A stretch of 64,000 nucleotides of DNA from Providencia rettgeri (lineage in GTDB: Bacteria; Pseudomonadota; Gammaproteobacteria; Enterobacterales; Enterobacteriaceae): the NCBI RefSeq assembly GCF_001874625.1, contig NZ_CP017671.1, forward strand, positions 4,402,001-4,466,000. The letters are read 5' to 3'. This document shows, in pieces, positions 54,721-64,000 of the stretch. The notes beneath the pieces were generated by a model. It searched no databases, had not been told where the DNA came from, and saw nothing but the letters and a program-made list of their open reading frames with translations. Position 1 is the stretch's first letter; the number at the start of each line of letters is the position of its first letter. A program made the translations under genes and the position numbers.

Positions 54721-55722
54721 TTAATCTGTCGCGCGAAGCTTAGTAGGTGCTTTCATAAAGCGGAAGAAATCGGTATCAGGACTCATTACCATCACGTCTT
54801 CACCACTCTTGAAGCTTTGCTCATAAGCACGCAAGCTACGAATAAATGCATAGAACTCTGGGTCTTGGTTGAATGCATCAGCAAACAGTTTCGTTGCCAT
54901 TGCATCGCCTTCACCTCGATAAGTCAGAGCAGTACGTTCAGCTTCTGCTAGGGTTTCAGTTACAGTTTTATCTGCAACTGCACGAATTTTAGTCGCTTCT
55001 TCCTGGCCTTGTGAACGATGCTGACGAGCTACCGCTTCACGCTCTGCACGCATACGAGCATAGATAGCTTCAGAAACTTCATTTGGCAGTTCAATACGTT
55101 TAATACGTACGTCAACGACTTCAATACCTAATGCAGCCATACTATTTGCATTAACAACCAGTGGCTTCAGGTTAGTTTCTTCTTCTACACGTTTTGCTGC
55201 ATCAGCAATCGCTGCATCCGCATCTTTCGTTGCTTCGTCTGTAGCAGAACCTTTATTCAGTGCATCACGGACATCAATAGTTAAACGACCACGAGAGTCT
55301 GTAATGATATCTTTAACGCTTAAACGACCAAACTCAGAACGTAAACGGTCACTAAACTTACGTTTTAATAGTGTTTCTGCTTGATATGGGTTACCGCCAC
55401 CCGTCGCTACATAGTAACGGCTGAAATCAGTAACGCGCCATTTCAGGTATGAATCCACCATTAAATCTTTGTTTTCACTCGTCAAATAACGGTCAGCTTG
55501 AATTTCCAGCGTCTGAATACGTGCGTCTAACATTTTAACCGTTTCAATAAATGGCACTTTAAAATGTAGACCCGGCTCATAAATGATCGGCTTGTTTTCG
55601 GAGTCACGCAGAACCTTACCAAAACGCAAAACAATACCGCGATCCGTTTGAGGCACAATAAAGATAGATGCGTATGCAACTGCCAAAATGGCAATAACGA
55701 TAACAATTAGCGATTTACGCAT
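54721..55722 (-). CDS. hflC: HflC, FtsH-modulating band-7 protein
   Basis: 333 residues (E. coli 334). Single N-terminal membrane anchor (4-24), SPFH/band-7 domain (DRGIVLRFGKVLRDSENKPI... VVDVRIKRIELPNEVSEAIY), coiled-coil tail. Forms a periplasmic complex with HflK that encloses FtsH. Starts 2 bases after hflK. Confidence 0.97.
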   Translation of the reverse strand: MRKSLIVIVIAILAVAYASIFIVPQTDRGIVLRFGKVLRDSENKPIIYEPGLHFKVPFIETVKMLDARIQTLEIQADRYLTSENKDLMVDSYLKWRVTDFSRYYVATGGGNPYQAETLLKRKFSDRLRSEFGRLSVKDIITDSRGRLTIDVRDALNKGSATDEATKDADAAIADAAKRVEEETNLKPLVVNANSMAALGIEVVDVRIKRIELPNEVSEAIYARMRAEREAVARQHRSQGQEEATKIRAVADKTVTETLAEAERTALTYRGEGDAMATKLFADAFNQDPEFYAFIRSLRAYEQSFKSGEDVMVMSPDTDFFRFMKAPTKLRATD

Positions 55723-55724
55723 GA

Positions 55725-56927
55725 TTATTGTCTCCCTACTCTAACTGCATCACCACGGACAGCGTTATTTGGCTGCGTAGAAGTTGCGCCTGAAGATGAC
55801 GAATTATTACTTGGTGTCGTCATTCTTGCTGATGGAGCCACTTTTGGTGCTTGTGCTGCATTACCATTACGCATAATTTGATCAAGCGGCAGAACTAGCA
55901 TGCTGTTGCTCTTATCATTCGCGATGATTTTACGTGTATTGCTCAGAACTCGTTCCATCGTATCAATATAGAGACGCTCACGAGTTATCTCTGGCGCAGC
56001 ACGATATTCAGGTAACATTTTGGCAAAGCTTGCCACCTCACCCTCTGCTTTGAAGACCACACTCGCTTTATAAGCTTCTGCTTCTTCAATCAGCTTTTGA
56101 GCATTACCTTTTGCCAATGGAAGAACTTCATTTCGATAAGCATGAGCTTCACGAATTGTTTTTTGTTCTTCTTCCCTTGCTGCAATTACGTCATCAAAGG
56201 CTGCTTTAACATCCTCTGGTGGACGCGCGGCTTGGAAGTTGACATCGAGTAATGTGATACCCATTTTGTATGGTGCGATTGTTGCTTCGAGCTCTTTTTG
56301 TGTGACATCACGGATAAAAGCACGATTCGTAGTCAGTACTTGCTCCATCGCAGACTGACCAATAACACCACGCACTGCGCTATCTAACGCCTGACGTAAA
56401 CTGTTGTCTGGGTTCGTTACACTAAATAAATATTGTGCTGGGTCGGTAACACGATACTGAACGTTCATTTCAACGCGGATCACGTTTTCATCTGATGTTA
56501 ACATCATGCCATTTGTAGCTTGTTCACGAACAGTTTCTACGTTAACAGGTATAACCCTATCAATAAACGTAGGTTTCCAGTTCAAACCAGGCCCAACAAT
56601 GCCACTATATTCACCAAAACGTAAAACTACACCACGGTCACTTTCTTTAATGGTGTAGAAACCTGAGCCGGCCCATACAACAACGATGGCAGCAAGAGCT
56701 AACATACCTAAACGGCCACTAATTGGTGATGATTGTTTGTTATCACCATCACCGCCACCGCTGCCTTTATTTCCACCAAGCTTACTGCCTAGTTTACGAA
56801 AGAGATCGTCGAGATCATAAGCCCCACGTTTCCGACCACCTTTGTTCCCGCCAGAGTTGCCGCCTTTATTGCCGCTTCCCCACGGATCGCGGTCTTGTCC
56901 GTCATTACCGGGCTGATTCCACGCCAT
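55725..56927 (-). CDS. hflK: HflK, FtsH-modulating band-7 protein
   Basis: 400 residues (E. coli 419). Gly/Asn-rich cytoplasmic N-terminus (GNKGGNSGGNKGGRKRG), membrane segment (about 72-90), SPFH domain (ESDRGVVLRFGEYSGIVGPG), coiled coil and Ser/Asn-rich tail. Translation coupled to hflC. Confidence 0.96.
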   Translation of the reverse strand: MAWNQPGNDGQDRDPWGSGNKGGNSGGNKGGRKRGAYDLDDLFRKLGSKLGGNKGSGGGDGDNKQSSPISGRLGMLALAAIVVVWAGSGFYTIKESDRGVVLRFGEYSGIVGPGLNWKPTFIDRVIPVNVETVREQATNGMMLTSDENVIRVEMNVQYRVTDPAQYLFSVTNPDNSLRQALDSAVRGVIGQSAMEQVLTTNRAFIRDVTQKELEATIAPYKMGITLLDVNFQAARPPEDVKAAFDDVIAAREEEQKTIREAHAYRNEVLPLAKGNAQKLIEEAEAYKASVVFKAEGEVASFAKMLPEYRAAPEITRERLYIDTMERVLSNTRKIIANDKSNSMLVLPLDQIMRNGNAAQAPKVAPSARMTTPSNNSSSSGATSTQPNNAVRGDAVRVGRQ

Positions 56928-57011
56928 GTTTTAGCTCCATTCTTTATGATTGATTTTCAGGGCTAAGAGCGATAGGGCTCTTAATATCAATTCCATTGCC
57001 TAACTATACAA

Positions 57012-58293
57012 TTATATAACGTAGTCAGGTAATTGCTGCTCTTGTTTGCACAGACGTCGCCAATCCACCATTGGCATACGCACCTCAAGGCCGATTGAGC
57101 CGTCCTCTTCCAACCACTCACGTTCGATAGATTGGAGTTGATAAAAACGGCTTCGCAAACGACCTTCATTAGGTGGTAAACGCAATTCAACATGTGCGAT
57201 CTCACCTGAAAGACGTTCCGTCAATGCTTGTAACAGCAACGGGATACCATCACCCGTTTGTGCTGAGACCCAGACACGAACAGGTTTGTTATCCTCATCT
57301 CTGTCGATACGCGGGATAAAATCTTCCAGCATATCCACTTTGTTCATCACTAAAAGTACGGGTATTTCATCCGCTTCTATTTCTTCCAACACGCTTTCAA
57401 CTGCATGGATATTTTCATCCAAACGATTATCTGCTGCATCGATAACGTGCAGCAATAACGTTGCTTCACGTGTTTCTTGCAGGGTTGCTTTAAATGCCGC
57501 AACCAAATCATGTGGTAAATGACGGATAAAACCCACAGTATCTGCAAGAACCACGGCGCCAACATCTTCTACATCAATACGGCGAAGCGTTGGGTCAAGT
57601 GTTGCAAATAGCTGATCAGCAGCATAAACATCCGCGGCCGTCATACGGTTAAACAGGCTGGATTTACCTGCGTTGGTATAACCCACAAGGGATATAGTTG
57701 GAATATCCGCCTTGCTTCTCGCTTGGACGCCCTTGTTCACGCTGTTTTTCCACCCGGCTAAGACGAGATAAAATTTGTTTGATTTTGTCCCGTAATAACC
57801 GCCGGTCTGTCTCAAGTTGAGTTTCACCGGGACCACGTAAGCCAATCCCGCCTTTTTGTCGCTCAAGATGCGTCCATCCTCTCACTAAACGAGTCGATAA
57901 ATGCCGTAATTGAGCCAATTCAACTTGAAGTTTACCTTCGTGCGTGCGTGCGCGTTGAGCAAAAATATCTAAAATTACCCCTGTACGGTCAACCACCTTA
58001 CATTGGCAAATCCTTTCGAGATTACGTTCTTGAGCAGGGCTTAGAGTATGATTAAACAACACCACATCTGCACCACTTTCCTCAACGGCTTGGGCTATTT
58101 CTTCTGCTTTTCCTTCACCAACAAAAAACTTTGGATGAGGAGCTTTACGACTGCCCGTAACTATTTGTACTGGCTTTACCCCAGCAGATGTCACAAGTGA
58201 CTCGAATTCTGCCAGATTATCAACGTCTTTTTCTTGAGAAAAAAAGACATGGACTAATACCGCTAGTTCACCGCCTTCATACCTATCAAACAA
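57012..58293 (-). pseudogene. hflX: Ribosome-associated GTPase HflX, single-base frameshift
   Basis: N-terminal part from the TTG at 58291-58293 ([20 protein letters not shown], the E. coli start) to about 57727; the C-terminal part with P loop [16 protein letters not shown] and NKVD resumes in another frame to the stop at 57012. At 57725-57726 an extra base (CGTCCAAGCG instead of CGTCAAGCG on the coding strand) breaks the frame just before the G domain. Removing it gives 426 residues, exactly E. coli length, and the junction [10 protein letters not shown]. Either decay or an assembly error. HflX rescues stalled ribosomes in heat stress. Confidence 0.92.
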
Positions 58294-58385
58294 GGTGTAA
58301 CCTCTTAGGCTAAACAATAATTGCAAAGGAAAAACATAGGTATAGTCTCCCTACCCATGCTTTCCTTGTCTTTTAGCGTACAAAC

Positions 58386-58685
58386 TTACTCAGTTACTTC
58401 GCCATCTTGCGCTGCCGGAGCACCTGAATGGTAATTACCATTACCAGTACCAGTGCTGCCACCAGTACCGCTATGGTGGGAGACAGGGCGAGCAGGGACA
58501 ACAGTAGAGATAGCGTGTTTATAAACCATCTGACTAACTGTGTTTTTTAATAAAATGACAAATTGGTCAAAAGATTCAATTTGCCCCTGCAATTTGATGC
58601 CATTAACGAGATAAATAGAGACCGGAACCCTTTCACGACGTAATGCGTTCAGGAACGGATCTTGCAAAGATTGCCCCTTAGCCAT
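58386..58685 (-). CDS. hfq: RNA chaperone Hfq
   Basis: 99 residues (E. coli 102). Sm1/Sm2 core [50 protein letters not shown]; Gly/Ser/Thr-rich flexible tail ending DGEVTE. Pairs sRNAs and mRNAs. Lies between miaA and hflX, as in E. coli. Confidence 0.98.
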   Translation of the reverse strand: MAKGQSLQDPFLNALRRERVPVSIYLVNGIKLQGQIESFDQFVILLKNTVSQMVYKHAISTVVPARPVSHHSGTGGSTGTGNGNYHSGAPAAQDGEVTE

Positions 58686-58791
58686 TCTATGTTTTCCTTA
58701 TTTTGTTGTTTTTAAAAGAGAATCTTTAAGATTCCAAAATTAACTACTCAAAAATTGCGCTTAACGTTCTAATTGTACACAAACATCAGTC

Positions 58792-59733
58792 CTATGCACA
58801 TACAACCTGCATAACTGTGTCAAGCGCTTGCTGAGGTTGTTCACTATCTAACCAGTGAATATTTTCCCAGCCTCTTAACCAGGTAATCTGGCGTTTTGCC
58901 AATTGGCGAGTTGCACAGACCCCCCGATAAATCATTTCATCATGGCTAATTTCGCCATCTAAGTATGACCACATTTGCCGGTACCCCACACAACGAATTG
59001 AAGGGAGATCGACATGTAAGTCACCTCGTTGATAAAGCGCTCGCACTTCATCTTCAAAGCCCGCGTTTATCATCTGATGAAAACGTTGTTCTATACGCTC
59101 ATGTAAAATTTTACGATCTTGTGGCGCAATAGCAAACTGAAACACATTATAAGGCAATTCTTCACCGGCTGTTTGTGTCATTTCAGTCAAAGTTTGCCCC
59201 GAAATGAGATATACCTCTAAAGCACGGGATAATCTTTGTGGATCATTAGGGTGGATCCTTGCTGCCGCAACCGGGTCCACCTCAGCCAAACGACGGTGAA
59301 TTTCATCCCACCCTTGTTTTTGTGCAATTTGTTCGATTTCTGAGCGGATAGCAGGATCTGCAGAAGGTAATGGTGAAAGCCCTTCCAACAATGCTTTGAA
59401 ATACAGCATCGTACCGCCTACTAATAATGGGATTTTACCTTGTGCTGTAATTTCCCCCATTACATTTAATGCGTCACGGCGAAAGTCGGCAGCACTATAC
59501 GGGAGAGCTGGATCGAGAATATCAATCAAACGGTGGGGAGCTTGGCTGAGTTCTTCTGCCGTTGGTTTTGCTGTACCAATATCCATTCCACGGTAAATTA
59601 ATGCCGAATCGACACTAATTATTTCCACAGGCAGATGCTTGCGAAGTTCTATCGCTAAAGCGGTTTTACCTGAGGCCGTTGGACCCATTAAGAATATTGC
59701 ATCAGGTTTTTTCTGAGTTACTAAATCACTCAT
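58792..59733 (-). CDS. miaA: tRNA dimethylallyltransferase MiaA
   Basis: 313 residues. P loop [30 protein letters not shown], and late [13 protein letters not shown]. Adds the isopentenyl group to A37 of UNN-decoding tRNAs. Its ATG overlaps the mutL stop by 8 bases, the same overlap seen in E. coli. Confidence 0.97.
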   Translation of the reverse strand: MSDLVTQKKPDAIFLMGPTASGKTALAIELRKHLPVEIISVDSALIYRGMDIGTAKPTAEELSQAPHRLIDILDPALPYSAADFRRDALNVMGEITAQGKIPLLVGGTMLYFKALLEGLSPLPSADPAIRSEIEQIAQKQGWDEIHRRLAEVDPVAAARIHPNDPQRLSRALEVYLISGQTLTEMTQTAGEELPYNVFQFAIAPQDRKILHERIEQRFHQMINAGFEDEVRALYQRGDLHVDLPSIRCVGYRQMWSYLDGEISHDEMIYRGVCATRQLAKRQITWLRGWENIHWLDSEQPQQALDTVMQVVCA

Positions 59734-61687
59734 TTGTTAGTGTAGCTACCACGGATTGTAAATTAATTAATTGTAATAATGTTGATGGAGGATTTCTCAC
59801 CCACTGCGGACAAACCCGCTCAACATCAGCCAGCAACTGGACAGCCTGAGCTAAACTCCAGCTTTCATCTGGTTTCACCTGTGAAATCGCTTTAGCGAGC
59901 CATTGTGCGATATCTTCATCGGTTACGCTTTCTTTTGTCGATAAAAAACCGAGCAAGTCAGAAAAAAGCTGTGATAAATTTTGTGTTCTTAATGGTAACG
60001 ATACCGTATGAATTGTTACTTTTCCATGAAATATCGTGGCTTCGATACCAAATATTGTCAATTGTTCCTTGTACCGCTGTAAAACCTCTATTTCATCACT
60101 TTTAAGTGACAATTTTAGAGGGATTAACAATGGTTGAGGCTTTAAACCACCTTCCGCAGGTGACAATTGCGCAAGTTTCAATAAATAATTAGCTTCCGTT
60201 AAGGATAGCAGGATTAACCCTAATGAAGACTCAATTAATGCAAAGTTTTTTGCGTAAATTGTCAATACTTTGCCAAAAAGGTAGTCATCCGCATTTTTTG
60301 CTACAGATTGTGACGTAACTTGCGGGTTATCTATAGTTTGCCGTTCTGGAAATAGCGTTTTTTTATCTTCAGGGGCAACAGGGATCGACATTAAGCTTTG
60401 GTAAAGGCTACCTGCTTTTTTGTCGTAGGCCGGTGCGAGGTTTTTTGATTCTGTCTTTATGGCCCCTGAATATGTCGCTTTTGGCTGTGATAGCAAAGGC
60501 TCTGCAACTTGCTTTTCCCTGCTCTCCTTTCCGTACGACTCGTACGACGGTTTCAGTGGCTCCCGAGCGTCATGTTCAGTTTCAGCAGGCTTCGTTGAAG
60601 AAGATACAGAAGAAAAATAATTATCCCCTGCTGAGGTACGGTTTTCAAATTCTGCATTTGCAGGTTCAATACCAGGCAATTCACCAATTGATGCTGCTTC
60701 TAGTAGTACAGTACGAACAGCCTGATAAATAAAATCATGGACTAAGCGAGCCTGATGGAAACGCACTTCATGTTTTGCCGGATGCACATTAACATCAACC
60801 TGTTTCGGGTCAATGGTCAAATAAAGGACATAGGCAGGCTGCTGGTTTTCTTCTAAATGCCCTTCATAAGCTTGACGTATTGCATGATTAATCAGCCGGT
60901 CACGCATCATTCTACCGTTCACATAACAATATTGTGCTTCACTAACTGGCATATTCGATGGTGAAACCACCCAGCCTTTAATAGCAAGGTCACTATGTTC
61001 CCAAGATAAGCTCAATGCGCCTTGCATAAAAGCGGTACCACAGATGGTACCAAGCCGCCTTTCTTGTTGAGTTTCATCATGGGCAGCACGATATTGCTTC
61101 ACCAATTTGCCATTGTGCGTCAGGTTAATAGCAACATCAGGGCGAGATAACGCAATACGACGAACAACTTCATCGATATGGCCAAATTCCGTTTTTTCTG
61201 TACGCATAAATTTGCGCCGTGCTGGCGTGTTATAGAATAAATCTAACACCTCAACGGTTGTGCCATTTGGGTGGGCCGCGGGCTTAACTAACACTTCCAT
61301 ATCCCGACCTTCAGCGTAAGACTGCCATGCTTCTGTTTGATCTGCTGGTTTTGATGTTAAGGTCAAACGTGAAACCGAGCTAATACTGGCAAGAGCCTCC
61401 CCTCTGAACCCCATACTCATAATCGCTTCAAGGTCATCTAACGTTGCGATTTTACTGGTTGCATGACGTGCTAAAGCGAGGATCAGCTCATCTTTGCTAA
61501 TCCCACAGCCATTATCACGGATGCGGATCAGTTTCTCTCCCCCACGTTCAATATCGATATCAACCCGTGTAGCCCCAGCATCAAGGCTATTCTCAACAAG
61601 CTCTTTCACTACTGAGGCAGGCCTTTCAACCACTTCACCTGCGGCAATTTGGTTTGCGAGTTGAGGAGAGAGAATGTGTATTGCCAT
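59726..61687 (-). CDS. mutL: DNA mismatch repair protein MutL
   Basis: 653 residues from [20 protein letters not shown] (E. coli 615; ORF opens 45 bases upstream in the amiB end region). GHKL ATPase: [28 protein letters not shown]; transducer [11 protein letters not shown]. The linker (about 350-470) is longer and Ser/Lys/Glu-rich; C-terminal dimerisation domain retained, without the endonuclease motif, as usual for enteric MutL. Coordinates MutS with MutH/UvrD. Confidence 0.96.
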   Translation of the reverse strand: MAIHILSPQLANQIAAGEVVERPASVVKELVENSLDAGATRVDIDIERGGEKLIRIRDNGCGISKDELILALARHATSKIATLDDLEAIMSMGFRGEALASISSVSRLTLTSKPADQTEAWQSYAEGRDMEVLVKPAAHPNGTTVEVLDLFYNTPARRKFMRTEKTEFGHIDEVVRRIALSRPDVAINLTHNGKLVKQYRAAHDETQQERRLGTICGTAFMQGALSLSWEHSDLAIKGWVVSPSNMPVSEAQYCYVNGRMMRDRLINHAIRQAYEGHLEENQQPAYVLYLTIDPKQVDVNVHPAKHEVRFHQARLVHDFIYQAVRTVLLEAASIGELPGIEPANAEFENRTSAGDNYFSSVSSSTKPAETEHDAREPLKPSYESYGKESREKQVAEPLLSQPKATYSGAIKTESKNLAPAYDKKAGSLYQSLMSIPVAPEDKKTLFPERQTIDNPQVTSQSVAKNADDYLFGKVLTIYAKNFALIESSLGLILLSLTEANYLLKLAQLSPAEGGLKPQPLLIPLKLSLKSDEIEVLQRYKEQLTIFGIEATIFHGKVTIHTVSLPLRTQNLSQLFSDLLGFLSTKESVTDEDIAQWLAKAISQVKPDESWSLAQAVQLLADVERVCPQWVRNPPSTLLQLINLQSVVATLTNE

Positions 61688-61700
61688 GACCCAAAACCCC

Positions 61701-62987
61701 TTAGCGTGGTGCCGCTTGTATTGGATTCGCAAGGAAATATTGGCGTAACCCTAAATGAATAGCTTCAGCAACTTTGTCTTGATATTCATTGGATTTCAAC
61801 AATTGCTCTTCAGCTGTATTACTGATAAACCCTGTCTCAACTAAAATTGATGGAATGTCAGGAGAGCGAAGTACACCAAGGCTTGCATGTTCTGGTGTTT
61901 TTTTATGAATATTGCCAACTTTCCGTAGTTGTTCGATAACTTTAACCGCAACATCATAACCAACTCGTTGGGAATGACCAAATTGCAGGTCTAAAACCGC
62001 TTGGCTTAAGTAAGGATCAGCACCACTAAGCGCATCACCTGCCCCACCTAATAGTTCCGATTGTTTCTCACGTTGCTCTAACCAGCTACCTAATTCACTG
62101 TTTGCACGCCGGTTAGATAATACCCATACAGAAGCCCCACGAGCACGGCTATTCGGCGCAGAATCCGCATGTATAGACACTAACATGTTAGCGCTTTTTT
62201 TACGTGCAACCTCAGAGCGACCGCTGACTGAAATAAAGTAGTCGCCATCACGCGTCATTGCGGGCTTGAACATTGGGTCCGCCTCAAGGCGCTGATATAA
62301 CTTGCGTGCAACACTGAGCGTAACATCTTTCTCTCTGTAACCATTTTTACCAATTGCCCCGGGGTCCTTTCCTCCGTGCCCTGCATCAATCGCAATTACA
62401 ACTTGTTTAGAGCCTTTTGGCAGTTGCTTATTATTTACGGGAACAGGTGTTGCAACAGGGGCTGGCTTATTCATTTTTAATGGTTTATCCGACGCACTAT
62501 TTGCCACTGGAGCCGCTGCACTACTCGTCCGATTTAGTGATGCTGAATTTGCTGAATTACCGGTATAAATGGTAAATATTAATTGGTATTGGCCAGAAAC
62601 TTGCTTAAGTTGCACTTTAGTTTTTGCAGCCCGAGACAACTCCAAGACGACTCTTTTATGTTGATTATCTGACGGTTGGCTCGAGCGCACCAATTTAACT
62701 AAATCACCCGCGGGGACTTTAAGGGGGAGCCCAATGATCTCGCCCCGTTGTTTTAGATCAATAACAAGGCGCTCAGGTGAATGCAATGGAAAATACGAGT
62801 AATCAGGCTTACCATCGGTAAAGCTTAGGGTCACTTCTGCCTGTGATGGGCTATTACTGACTTGAATATTAGACAACGTCGCTGCCTGTGCTTTCGCAAC
62901 AAACAACCACACTATCGATAACATAAACAGGAAGAAAACAGTAAAAAAACCCTTTTTTGTTATTTTATGTATTGATGCATTCAACAT
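61701..62987 (-). CDS. amiB: N-acetylmuramoyl-L-alanine amidase AmiB
   Basis: 428 residues from the ATG at 62987 (a TTG 6 bases upstream also has AAGGA). Signal segment ending AKAQA, AMIN domain (about 30-130), Ala/Pro/Lys linker, Amidase_3 core with zinc ligands DAGHGG, E in NGYREK, VSIHAD and catalytic VETGFISN. Splits septal peptidoglycan, activated by EnvC. 13 bases before mutL; coupled to tsaE. Confidence 0.95.
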   Translation of the reverse strand: MLNASIHKITKKGFFTVFFLFMLSIVWLFVAKAQAATLSNIQVSNSPSQAEVTLSFTDGKPDYSYFPLHSPERLVIDLKQRGEIIGLPLKVPAGDLVKLVRSSQPSDNQHKRVVLELSRAAKTKVQLKQVSGQYQLIFTIYTGNSANSASLNRTSSAAAPVANSASDKPLKMNKPAPVATPVPVNNKQLPKGSKQVVIAIDAGHGGKDPGAIGKNGYREKDVTLSVARKLYQRLEADPMFKPAMTRDGDYFISVSGRSEVARKKSANMLVSIHADSAPNSRARGASVWVLSNRRANSELGSWLEQREKQSELLGGAGDALSGADPYLSQAVLDLQFGHSQRVGYDVAVKVIEQLRKVGNIHKKTPEHASLGVLRSPDIPSILVETGFISNTAEEQLLKSNEYQDKVAEAIHLGLRQYFLANPIQAAPR

Positions 62988-63001
62988 GAGCAATAGCTTC
63001 C

Positions 63002-63466
63002 TTAAAGTAGGGATAATGCTTCTAACAACGACTCCCCATTTGCAGACAAAGCAATAAAGTGAGCCTGACGCCCTTCACCTTGATAGGTTAGATGGAGCTC
63101 AAGATCCGCTTCAGGCAAAAAACCTTTACCTTGCTGCGGCCATTCAACCAAACAGATCGAATTTTCAGAAAAATAATCACGGATCCCCATGAATTCAAGT
63201 TCTTCGGGATCGGCTAAGCGATAAAGGTCAAAGTGAAAAACCTGACGACCCGCTAATTCATATGGCTCAACCAATGTATAAGTTGGGCTTTTTACATGAC
63301 CTTGATGACCAAGAGCCTGCAAGAAACCACGGCTGAAGGTTGTTTTCCCTGCCCCAAGATCTCCAAACAAGTGGATCACGGTATTTTGCTGGCAAGCTTT
63401 AGCGATAGTGCAACCTAGCGCAACAGTTTGCTCTTCGTTGGCAAGTTGTATTGTACGTTCTTTCAT
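63002..63466 (-). CDS. tsaE: tRNA threonylcarbamoyladenosine biosynthesis ATPase TsaE
   Basis: 154 residues (E. coli 153). Walker [16 protein letters not shown], Walker [19 protein letters not shown]. Works with TsaB/TsaD in t6A37 synthesis. In E. coli nnr (yjeF) precedes it; here it is the first gene of its unit. Confidence 0.96.
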   Translation of the reverse strand: MKERTIQLANEEQTVALGCTIAKACQQNTVIHLFGDLGAGKTTFSRGFLQALGHQGHVKSPTYTLVEPYELAGRQVFHFDLYRLADPEELEFMGIRDYFSENSICLVEWPQQGKGFLPEADLELHLTYQGEGRQAHFIALSANGESLLEALSLL

Positions 63467-63759
63467 ATTGTTCTTTGATTACGTCATTAGTGAACTATCT
63501 AGCCTGTTTAGGCCTAAGATCTTTTGCATTATTGTTCATAGCGCAATAATGGATAACAGATATAACAATTAATATCATTATTACTGCTTATCTTAACCCA
63601 AGCCGGGCCATTTTTCTTAATTAACATGACTTGAATGATGAGATCAGAAATATCCTATAATAGTTCTAAATTATTGAGGCATTTTTTTCCTGTATTTTGA
63701 TGAAAAACACAGGACATGATAGAGTGCCTGCCGTTTTAACCTTTACCATAATAGGATCT
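63467..63759. promoter_or_regulatory. Divergent tsaE/queG region, no gene
   Basis: About 290 AT-rich bases. The nnr gene that lies between queG and tsaE in E. coli is absent and no remnant is visible. A small inverted repeat (ATTATTG/CAATAAT) occurs near 63530. Confidence 0.6.
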
Positions 63760-64000
63760 ATGGCGACATACCTCGATCTCAATCTTCTGGCCCAGAATAT
63801 CAAACAATGGGGCATTGAAGCGGGCTTCCAACAGGTGGGGATCTGCGATACAGATCTATCTGAAGAAGAACCCAAGCTGCAAGCATGGTTAGACAAACAA
63901 TACCATGGAGAAATGGAATGGATGAACCGCCACGGTATGATGCGTGCTAGACCTCATGAATTACACCCCGGCACATTACGCGTCATCAGTGTACGCATGA
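63760..64000 (+). CDS. queG: Epoxyqueuosine reductase QueG, N-terminal fragment (cut by window edge)
   Basis: ATG at 63760-63762 begins MATYLDLNLLAQNIKQWGIE, then GFQQVGICDTDLSEEEPKLQ and QYHGEMEWMNRHGMMRARPH, nearly identical to E. coli QueG. Cobalamin-dependent, reduces epoxyqueuosine in tRNA. About 80 codons visible; the [4Fe-4S] and cobalamin regions lie beyond the window. Confidence 0.96.
   Translation, partial: MATYLDLNLLAQNIKQWGIEAGFQQVGICDTDLSEEEPKLQAWLDKQYHGEMEWMNRHGMMRARPHELHPGTLRVISVRM

Noticed and set aside
60300..60720. Insertion in the MutL linker as evidence of a fusion
   Set aside because: The Ser/Lys/Glu-rich linker is the variable hinge of MutL; both flanking domains are intact and in frame.

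Overview
The window is a chromosomal segment of an enteric gammaproteobacterium, most likely Providencia (Morganellaceae). Most proteins are near-full-length orthologues of E. coli K-12 proteins, often identical in length (RimP 150, RlmE 209, ArgR 156, FklB 206, CysQ 246 residues). The DNA is moderately AT-rich, and there is a YopT-like toxin gene and a Ser-type sulfatase with its maturase. The genus is inferred from overall impression; no search was run.

Layout. 1-16000: translation and cell-envelope core, tRNA-Leu and tRNA-fMet with rimP-nusA-infB, secG, glmM, folP, ftsH, rlmE, yhbY, greA, dacB, obgE, rpmA, rplU, ispB, as at about 69-71 min in E. coli. It ends in a small cluster of Mu-phage-like regulators: two paralogous Mu-type DNA-binding proteins and a Ner-like Nlp/SfsB. 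16400-18900: mdh, argR and a small membrane protein. 19000-21900: a Ser-type periplasmic sulfatase and its radical-SAM maturase in one operon. 22000-64000: the E. coli 94-96 min block in the same order (mpl, fbp, ppa, ytfP, tamB, tamA, msrA, ytfL, ytfK, ytfJ, then cysQ, fklB, ytfB/oapA, cdh, rplI, rpsR, priB, rpsF, rlmB, rnr, nsrR, purA, hflC, hflK, hflX, hfq, miaA, mutL, amiB, tsaE, queG). It is interrupted between ytfJ and cysQ by about 9 kb holding qseBC, ygiW, a Nudix hydrolase, a 1046-residue putative toxin, a cupin gene and mqo.

How the genes work together. The left part handles translation initiation, elongation control and ribosome assembly (InfB, NusA, RimP, RlmE, ObgE, L21, L27) plus envelope and folate metabolism. 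The right part holds peptidoglycan recycling (Mpl, AmiB), outer-membrane assembly (TamA/TamB), the rpsF ribosomal operon, RNA decay and stress functions (Rnr, Hfq, MiaA, HflKC), mismatch repair (MutL) and nitrosative-stress sensing (NsrR).

Most notable. (1) The AT-rich 1046-residue ORF at 38504-41644 ends in a YopT/C58-type cysteine protease-like domain with a readable Cys877/His988/Asp1004 triad. (2) fbp and hflX each carry one single-base frameshift, either real decay or assembly errors. (3) The Mu-like regulator cluster beside ispB resembles a domesticated phage switch. (4) A large nested palindrome lies between msrA and ytfL. Both window ends cut genes (infB at the left, queG at the right).
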